Below, piece by piece: positions 6,370 to 11,499 of a stretch of DNA of 11,499 nucleotides. The DNA is taken from contig JBPCXA010000045.1 in assembly GCA_051008975.1 (NCBI GenBank), positions 1 through 11,499 on the forward strand, read 5' to 3'. Every line of letters begins with the position of its first letter. The first letter of the stretch is position 1. This DNA is from Persebacter sp051008975. Its GTDB lineage: Bacteria > Pseudomonadota > Gammaproteobacteria > Tethybacterales > Persebacteraceae. Made by a program: the position numbers and the translations under genes. Below the pieces are notes generated by a model, which saw nothing but the letters and a program-made list of their open reading frames with translations, ran no database searches and was not told the origin of the DNA.

Positions 6370-9300
6370 ATGAAGAACAGCACTCGTATTTGGACGCGCC
6401 CGTTTGCGGCGGTCGGTGTTTTGGTGGTCGCCGGGGTGATGGCGGCGTCCGGTTTTGCGGATTCGGAGGAGCGTCCGGCGGGCGGTTTTCTGTATAGCGA
6501 ATATCTGGCGGGCGGTTCCGCGGGGAGCGCGGGCAGTTTCGCGGTGGAGACGTCGCGTCCGTTTGCGGGTTTTCGCGCGAAGGCGGGGCGCGTCATTCAG
6601 CGGGAGGCGGAGCGCGCCTCCGCGCGGGAGGTTTTGGATTATCTGATCAAAGACGCGGATTTGGGCGCGCGGTGGTCGGAGCGTTTGGAGAAGACTGGCT
6701 GGGAGATCGCGGACATCGCGGTGCACGAGGCGTTTCTGGCGGCGACGGAGGACGCGAAGGCGTCCGGTTTCGTCCGCACGGCGGAGTTGGACTGGAAGAC
6801 GGAGTTGGGCGGTCGCGGCGCGAATGTCGGCGTGAATTTCCTCGGCGCGTTGCGGGAGACGGACGCGGACGCGGTGGCGTGGCAGTTGCGGGCGTATAAG
6901 GGACGCAGCGATCGCGGCGGCGGCAACGCCGGGCTTTTGTATCGCCGCGCGGTGGGCGAGGTGATGGCGGGCGGCAATGTCTTTTTGGACTGGGAAACGC
7001 ACGATGTGGAAGATTTCTGGCGTTGGTCGCTGGGCGGCGAGGTGCGTTCGGCGTGGATTGATTTGTTCGGAAACTACTATTCGGGAATCACGGATTCCGT
7101 CGCCAAAAGAGTGCCGGGGGCGAACACCGGGGAATTTCGCACGGAATTCACCTACACGGCGGACGGCTACGATGTGGAGGCGAACGTGCATTCGCCGGAT
7201 ATCCAATGGTTTACCGCGGTGGCGGCGTATTACAATTTTGAGGGACAGCACGGCGACGACGACGACAGCGGCTTTCGTTATGGTGTGAAGTTGCGCCCGC
7301 CGCAGGCGGCGTTGGAGTTGGAAGTGTATCGCGACAGCGGCGACGAGGGCAACAGTTTCGGCGGCGAGTTGTCGTGGACGCATCGTTTCGGACGCGCGCA
7401 CACGGCGGGGCGTGCGGCGGGCGGATTTGACGCGCGCGAATACTTTTTCGTGGCGGCGGAACGCGAATATACGCAGCGGATTCGGACGTATCGAGACCCC
7501 ACCGTTGTGGACATTGTCATCGGGGCGGATGTGGAGGCGACATTTGACGGTCCCGGGAGTATTTTTGCCGTGCTGGGTAATGGGGCGGTGACGACATATA
7601 CGGCGACGGACTCGCCGGTGGATTTGTCGGGTGTCACCGAGGACAATGCGCTGAATTTGCGCACCGATTTGAACGGCGGAAGGGTAACTTTGGAGGTGTC
7701 GTATACGACGACGCCGCCGTCCACGGCGACGATAGTTGTCGGTAGTAGCGTGTCGTTTGACGGCGCGAGTTTGACTCTGGCGTACGGGAATGTATCGGCG
7801 GAGTTGAGCGACAATAATGAGTTGGTGATCATCGCGCCGGACGCGGCGATGATTATGGCGGAGGCGGGTTCGGAAGTCAGCGTGGGCTTCGGCTCGGACG
7901 ACAATCGTCCGACCGCGGCGACGACTTTGAGCATCGGGCTGAACGCGGGCGAGGCGGCGATGGAGCTGGCGAACAGCGTGACCCTGCTCGTCACGACGGC
8001 GGGGACGGAGTTGGCGGTGATGGAGGATTCCGGCAGCGGCGGATTGATGGTGTCGCTGGAATCGGGCAAGGCGGTCGTTTTGGCGGACATGGAAGGCGAC
8101 GGCACGGACGGCGTGGATGCGGACACGGTCGCGGAAATTGTGGCGGGCGAAGAGTCGGCGATATACACTTTCCCGCCGGGGCGGCAATGGGGTTTGATTC
8201 CCGGCCTGACGTTTACGCCGAATGCCGACGCTTTTGCCGCCTCGAACGTGACCGTAAGCGTGTCGGTTGACGAGGACGGGAGCCGGACGCGCGGGACGTT
8301 CTTCCGCTTCAATATCGTGTATGACTCCGACGGCGCCGCGCCGGTTTTCCCGGACGCCGACGGGGACGGATATTTGCTCGCCGGGACGTTTTCGCATACC
8401 GATTCGGATGTGATTTTTTCGAAGAATCCGAACGGGCATCCCAACCGGCTGAGCATTGATGTGTTTCCGGACGGGCGTTTGTCGGTGCTGATCAGCGATC
8501 TGACACCGGACGGGATTGTCGGGTTGCAGCGGGCGGAAGTGATCATTTCCAACGACGAGTTGTTCACTTATGTCGGCGTGGATCTGAGTTATTACGGCAT
8601 CAGCGACGACTCGTGCCTGGCGAAATACGAGGAGCCGGCCGGGACCTATAACGGCGTCTCGCTGGCCGACGGCACTTTGTACGAAATCTTCGCGGCGGAC
8701 GGATTTTCGGCGGACGACTGGTGGCTCGACACCACCGGCGAATGGGCGCAGGCGGACACGAACGCCGAAGAAAGAAACAACGTGCGGGAGCCGACGTGGA
8801 CCAGCATAGACGGGAATGATCCGGATCGTCGGGATTTGGGCCAAGGTCTGGCGGGTCCGGCGGGGGTGAACAGAGTGCTCTCCGGGGACGTGATTACATT
8901 CTCCTCCACGGATCCGAATTTTGCGTCAGATCCCGATTCGGTGCAGCGATATGTCGTCTATCACGAAGGCGGGTTGCGGCGTTTTTACACGGATTTCCCG
9001 GCCGGCTCGCGCCGTCTGGCGGTGCAAACGGACGCGACGGGAACCGAGAATTGCTATTTGGACGGGCAGGAGTTTCATTTGCTGGCGGGCGGTCGGTGGA
9101 TGACCACCACTTCCAGCCATTCGCGGAAGCCGACTTTGCACGTCGACCGTATATCCCAGTCTTATTTCACGGGAAGATTCGAATCCCGCGATCGTTTCGT
9201 GTATCGTCTGCCGCCGAACGAAAACGCCCGCGGCGGGCTGGTGCGGCTTTTCCGCTTTTTCGAGACGCAGGAACGCGAAGATGTGAGCATTTCGCTGGTG

Positions 9301-10872
9301 GCCGCCGAATCGGATGTGGAACTGGCGGCGGATCAGCCGGAGACGCTTGACCGCTACTGGCTGCTGCAGTATGCTTCGTCGGCGGCCGCCGACATCCTGC
9401 AATCCGACGTGACTTTGACGGCGGCGTACTTCTTGTCGGATGAGGGCGCGCCGTTTTCGGAAGACACGGTGGATGCGACGATCACGATAGAAATCGTGAT
9501 AGAAGAGCCGGAAGCGCCGCCGGTATTGACCGTCAGCCTGGCGGCGGACGACGTCACGGGCGGCGGGGAATTGTCGGCGGGGACGGTACGCGTGGGCGGC
9601 GGAATGTCGAACCGGCCGGAGTCCCCTTTTTCCGCTCCTTACGAGCGGGATAACGACACCTATCCGCATACGTATACGACGGAGACGGAGTCCGCCGGGA
9701 ATGTGCTGCGGGCCCGGAAGGTTGAGGGGGCGAACTCCATAGAGTATTATTTCGCCTCGGCGCCGCTGACATCCGGATCGTATACCGTGGAAGTGCGGGT
9801 GGACGAGGATCAGGCGGCGTTGGATGCGGACGGCGTAACGGACATCAGCCCGGACGTGATTCTGACGCAGGTGGTGGAGGTGGTCGTGCCGCCGGCGGCG
9901 GCGAATGCGATGCTGGGCACCTTGACCTTGGCCGTCCACTCGAACTGGTCGGAAATGTCGACGGTGGATTTGGACGTCCTCCATTTTAACGACGGCAACC
10001 GTTTCTACGCCGAAGTGGGCGATACGCCCGCCTTGGAAGTGAATCAATTCGGGCATCTGTATATGTCGCATCCGGACGGCGGCGAGTTGCAGGCGGGCGA
10101 GCAACACACCCTCGTTTTGAGCGTTTCCGCCGGCTCCGGCACGGACGGCGGAGGTCCGACGTACCGACTGCTGATCGTGGAAACGGAAGCGCCGGACGCC
10201 TCGGCGGCGACCTGCCCGGTGGTGTATACGCGCGCGTCGACGACGTTCTCCGGCAATTTCGGGCTTAATAATATCGAGGTCGACTTGAGCCGGAACATGC
10301 GGGATCTTCTTGTCGCCTTGCGTGTTGCGGACGGCAACGAAATCCCCGAAGACGACTGGTATCGCTGGAATCTGTACCGCGAACGGATGGGCGAGGTCGT
10401 CCAAGGCGGTGCGCATGAAGAGGGCGATTTTCTCTCTCCCCAGTTCATTTCGGAATCTCTGGGCGATCACGAGCTCTTCGACGACAATGGCAACCTCGTC
10501 ATCGGGTTTGAGATTTTCCTGCCGCAGTTTGCGCGTTTCCCCGACAGTATTCTGGGACTCGGGGATGTCGTCGCCCTTGAAGAGCGTGACGGGCCTTTCG
10601 GCGCCACTCCGACTGGTCGTCACAACCGCGACAATTTGGACCTGGATCACGACCACATCTACCGGGTGTATCGTGACGGGACGGACGGCGTAATCAGGGC
10701 GTCCGCCTGGTATCTGGCGGAGGGCGACCAGACGAGCGAGCGGACGCACCGCTGCAGTTTGATCGACAACGACGAGTTTTGGATTACCGACGACGGCGTC
10801 CGCACGGAAAATCTCGCCGCCGCCGGGCGTTTCCACCCCAACCCGCCGGACATCAATCGTCGTCGTCCCTAA
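6370..10872 (+). CDS. Inverse autotransporter (intimin/invasin-like, type Ve) with FecR-like region and unrecognised passenger
   Basis: A surface-exposed adhesin-type protein of 1500 residues. Residues 1-30 are a Sec signal peptide (cleavage expected after ASGFA). Residues 31-130 are a helical periplasmic stretch with no LysM domain. Residues about 133-374 match the inverse-autotransporter barrel: alternating strands (NAGLLYRRAVGE, MAGGNVFLDWETHD, RWSLGGEVRSAWIDLFGNYY, GGELSWTHRFG), closed by REYFFVAAEREYTQRIRTY, like the intimin/invasin barrel end. Residues about 379-605 are beta-rich and FecR-like (TTAGTELAV, SLESGKAVV, IVAGEESAIYTF). Residues 606-1500 are an acidic, beta-rich passenger with cadherin/Ig-like sandwich stretches (near 620-660 and 1040-1065) and only four cysteines (749, 895, 1282, 1462), bracketing two similar-looking modules. 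The fold direction (barrel first) excludes a classical autotransporter. It has its own promoter region and a terminator behind it. Ligand unknown. Confidence 0.8.
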   Translation: MKNSTRIWTRPFAAVGVLVVAGVMAASGFADSEERPAGGFLYSEYLAGGSAGSAGSFAVETSRPFAGFRAKAGRVIQREAERASAREVLDYLIKDADLGARWSERLEKTGWEIADIAVHEAFLAATEDAKASGFVRTAELDWKTELGGRGANVGVNFLGALRETDADAVAWQLRAYKGRSDRGGGNAGLLYRRAVGEVMAGGNVFLDWETHDVEDFWRWSLGGEVRSAWIDLFGNYYSGITDSVAKRVPGANTGEFRTEFTYTADGYDVEANVHSPDIQWFTAVAAYYNFEGQHGDDDDSGFRYGVKLRPPQAALELEVYRDSGDEGNSFGGELSWTHRFGRAHTAGRAAGGFDAREYFFVAAEREYTQRIRTYRDPTVVDIVIGADVEATFDGPGSIFAVLGNGAVTTYTATDSPVDLSGVTEDNALNLRTDLNGGRVTLEVSYTTTPPSTATIVVGSSVSFDGASLTLAYGNVSAELSDNNELVIIAPDAAMIMAEAGSEVSVGFGSDDNRPTAATTLSIGLNAGEAAMELANSVTLLVTTAGTELAVMEDSGSGGLMVSLESGKAVVLADMEGDGTDGVDADTVAEIVAGEESAIYTFPPGRQWGLIPGLTFTPNADAFAASNVTVSVSVDEDGSRTRGTFFRFNIVYDSDGAAPVFPDADGDGYLLAGTFSHTDSDVIFSKNPNGHPNRLSIDVFPDGRLSVLISDLTPDGIVGLQRAEVIISNDELFTYVGVDLSYYGISDDSCLAKYEEPAGTYNGVSLADGTLYEIFAADGFSADDWWLDTTGEWAQADTNAEERNNVREPTWTSIDGNDPDRRDLGQGLAGPAGVNRVLSGDVITFSSTDPNFASDPDSVQRYVVYHEGGLRRFYTDFPAGSRRLAVQTDATGTENCYLDGQEFHLLAGGRWMTTTSSHSRKPTLHVDRISQSYFTGRFESRDRFVYRLPPNENARGGLVRLFRFFETQEREDVSISLVAAESDVELAADQPETLDRYWLLQYASSAAADILQSDVTLTAAYFLSDEGAPFSEDTVDATITIEIVIEEPEAPPVLTVSLAADDVTGGGELSAGTVRVGGGMSNRPESPFSAPYERDNDTYPHTYTTETESAGNVLRARKVEGANSIEYYFASAPLTSGSYTVEVRVDEDQAALDADGVTDISPDVILTQVVEVVVPPAAANAMLGTLTLAVHSNWSEMSTVDLDVLHFNDGNRFYAEVGDTPALEVNQFGHLYMSHPDGGELQAGEQHTLVLSVSAGSGTDGGGPTYRLLIVETEAPDASAATCPVVYTRASTTFSGNFGLNNIEVDLSRNMRDLLVALRVADGNEIPEDDWYRWNLYRERMGEVVQGGAHEEGDFLSPQFISESLGDHELFDDNGNLVIGFEIFLPQFARFPDSILGLGDVVALEERDGPFGATPTGRHNRDNLDLDHDHIYRVYRDGTDGVIRASAWYLAEGDQTSERTHRCSLIDNDEFWITDDGVRTENLAAAGRFHPNPPDINRRRP

Positions 10873-10913
10873 TCCCCGTCGCAGACGGACGGATGACGGA
10901 CACGCAGAAGGAC

Positions 10914-10946
10914 AAAAAAATCCCCGCCTCGGCGGGGATTTTTTTT
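10914..10946. terminator. Strong bidirectional intrinsic terminator
   Basis: The stem TCCCCGCC/GGCGGGGA (10921-10928 and 10931-10938) is flanked by seven A residues before and eight T residues after. The U run is correct for either strand. It lies 42 bp after the autotransporter stop and ends that gene; on the minus strand it could stop transcripts coming from ychF. Confidence 0.9.
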
Positions 10947-10976
10947 GTTTCCCACCGCCTCGCCCCAAGCACCGCC

Positions 10977-10996
10977 ATTCCGGCGAAAGCCGGAAT
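10977..10996. repeat. dRS3-like 20-bp inverted repeat, copy 4
   Basis: Identical to copy 2 (ATTCCGGCGAAAGCCGGAAT). The surrounding 37 bp (10967-11003) repeat 797-833 exactly, so a longer unit than the hairpin was copied. Confidence 0.8.
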
Positions 10997-11037
10997 CTCT
11001 TTGTTTACTTTAATTTTTCGCCTTAACTCCCCGTCCC

Positions 11038-11057
11038 ATTCCTGCGAAGGCAGGAAT
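11038..11057. repeat. dRS3-like 20-bp inverted repeat, copy 5 (CCTGC variant)
   Basis: ATTCCTGCGAAGGCAGGAAT has an 8-bp stem; G-C pairs of copy 4 are replaced by T-A pairs on both arms, and the loop is GAAG. Confidence 0.8.
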
Positions 11058-11132
11058 TTCCGCCGCCGCGCAGCGGCGGGTAATTGTGCGTTTGTACGCC
11101 TTCGGCGACAGTTTGCGCCTTACGGCGCGGAG

Positions 11133-11152
11133 ATTCCTGCCTTCGCAGGAAT
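11133..11152. repeat. dRS3-like 20-bp inverted repeat, copy 6
   Basis: ATTCCTGCCTTCGCAGGAAT is the exact reverse complement of copy 5, 75 bp downstream. The two form an inverted pair around a GC-rich spacer with its own stems. Confidence 0.8.
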
Positions 11153-11174
11153 GGGATTAAAAAAAGAAATTCCA

Positions 11175-11191
11175 TTTGCGCGAAGCGCAAA
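11175..11191. repeat. Companion hairpin TTTGCGC-GAA-GCGCAAA
   Basis: Same 7-bp stem as 830-847 with a three-base loop. It is followed by ACGG, as is 830-847 (AACGG). Confidence 0.6.
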
Positions 11192-11215
11192 CGGATTCGC
11201 CTTGCGGCGAAAGAG

Positions 11216-11235
11216 ATTCCGGCTTTCGCCGGAAT
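11216..11235. repeat. dRS3-like 20-bp inverted repeat, copy 7
   Basis: Identical to copy 1, with the same AAAGAG before it and GGCGG after it. Confidence 0.8.
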
Positions 11236-11269
11236 GGCGGCACTTTTAATCTCTTAATGAAAATACACC

Positions 11270-11289
11270 ATTCCGGCGAAAGCCGGAAT
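11270..11289. repeat. dRS3-like 20-bp inverted repeat, copy 8
   Basis: Identical to copies 2 and 4. With copy 7 it makes an inverted pair with 34 bp between, a shorter version of the 713-832 unit. Confidence 0.8.
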
Positions 11290-11293
11290 CTCC

Positions 11294-11309
11294 TTGCGCG
11301 ACAGCGCAA
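11294..11309. repeat. Companion hairpin TTGCGC-GACA-GCGCAA
   Basis: A 6-bp stem just after copy 8, in the same position relative to its dRS3-like element as 830-847 to copy 2. The loop differs. Confidence 0.5.
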
Positions 11310-11327
11310 ACTTCCATTCCTAATTCA

Positions 11328-11499
11328 TTAAACATTAAATCGGAAATGCATTACATCGCCGTCTTGGACGAGGTAGTCCTTGCCTTCGGAGCGGAGTTTG
11401 CCGGCGGCGCGGACCGCCGTTTCGCCGCCCAAACGGACGAAATCTTGCCAGTCGCATACTTCGGCGCGGATGAATCCGCGCGTGAAATCGGTGTGGATG
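11328..11499 (-). CDS. ychF: Ribosome-associated ATPase YchF (Obg family), C-terminal 56 residues
   Basis: Reading the minus strand, the frame is open from the right edge to a TAA at 11330-11328. The visible residues start IHTDFTRGFIRAEVCDWQDF, continue through AAGKLRSEGKDYLVQDGDVM and end HFRFNV. This is the TGS-like C-terminal domain of YchF/OLA1, whose hallmark is IHTDF-GFIRAE and a terminal DGDVMxFxFNV. YchF is a cytoplasmic OBG-family protein that prefers ATP over GTP and is tied to ribosome function and oxidative-stress control. The G domain and start lie outside the window. The gene is convergent with the inverse autotransporter. The natural C-terminus is intact. Confidence 0.95.
   Translation of the reverse strand, partial: IHTDFTRGFIRAEVCDWQDFVRLGGETAVRAAGKLRSEGKDYLVQDGDVMHFRFNV

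Larger units (their letters stand above)
10873..11327. other. Gene-free region between convergent genes, filled with inverted repeats
   Basis: No credible coding region lies in these 455 bases. They hold the terminator at 10914-10946, five dRS3-like 20-bp elements, and several smaller stems: CCGCCGC/GCGGCGG at 11060-11079, GCGCC-TTAC-GGCGC around 11115-11128, and TTCGCC-TTGC-GGCGAA at 11196-11211. Open frames across it are by-products of the repeats. Confidence 0.75.

Noticed and set aside
6328..8844. 838-codon open frame on the minus strand opposite the inverse autotransporter
   Set aside because: It lies wholly antisense to a gene with a signal peptide, barrel motifs and a ribosome-binding site. 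It is very rich in Arg/His/Pro as expected for the complement of Asp/Gly/Ala-rich coding DNA, and has no recognisable domain.
8926..10968. 680-codon minus-strand open frame opposite the passenger
   Set aside because: Same reasoning: Arg/Val/His-rich shadow in GC-rich DNA. It also begins inside the terminator region and has no ribosome-binding site that I can see.
10779..11249. 156-codon plus-strand frame through the repeat cluster after the autotransporter
   Set aside because: Its sequence is made of translated inverted repeats (IPAKAGIS, EIPAFAGM and similar), its start is inside the autotransporter gene, and it runs through a strong terminator.
698..11309. CRISPR array
   Set aside because: The repeated hairpins are unevenly spaced, occur in both orientations, and no unique spacers of regular length lie between them.

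Overview
The window is GC-rich, densely packed DNA from a Gram-negative bacterium. Most likely it is a gammaproteobacterium, or at least a beta/gamma-proteobacterium. The gene order miaB-ybeZ-ybeY-corC(ybeX)-lnt is the classical one of these groups. An apolipoprotein N-acyltransferase, two outer-membrane barrel proteins and a proteobacterial-type YchF C-terminus agree with an outer membrane. I cannot name the genus.

Layout: (1) 2-688, the 3' end of a surface or outer-membrane protein with a helix followed by amphipathic beta strands ending in Phe. (2) 689-961, a short intergenic region crowded with dRS3-like inverted repeats, a possible 17-codon reading frame, a terminator-like hairpin and a promoter-like -10 only 6 nt before the miaB start codon. 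(3) 962-6161, a five-gene housekeeping operon whose genes all overlap: tRNA modification (MiaB), PhoH-family ATPase (YbeZ), rRNA endoribonuclease (YbeY), CBS-domain CorC and Lnt. (4) 6162-6369, an AT-rich regulatory island with a run of inverted repeats. (5) 6370-10872, a 1500-residue inverse autotransporter (intimin/invasin type, type Ve secretion) with an N-terminal barrel, a FecR-like region and a long passenger I do not recognise. (6) 10873-11327, no gene: a strong bidirectional terminator followed by a second cluster of the same inverted repeats. (7) 11328-11499, minus strand, the last 56 codons of ychF, convergent with the autotransporter.

How the genes work together: YbeZ and YbeY act together in ribosome and rRNA quality control, MiaB modifies tRNAs, CorC/YbeX has been linked to ribosome and magnesium physiology, and Lnt finishes lipoprotein maturation. 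The large surface protein is a separate transcription unit. The most novel material is the autotransporter passenger, which carries two related-looking modules each bracketed by a Cys pair, together with the two clusters of structured repeats.
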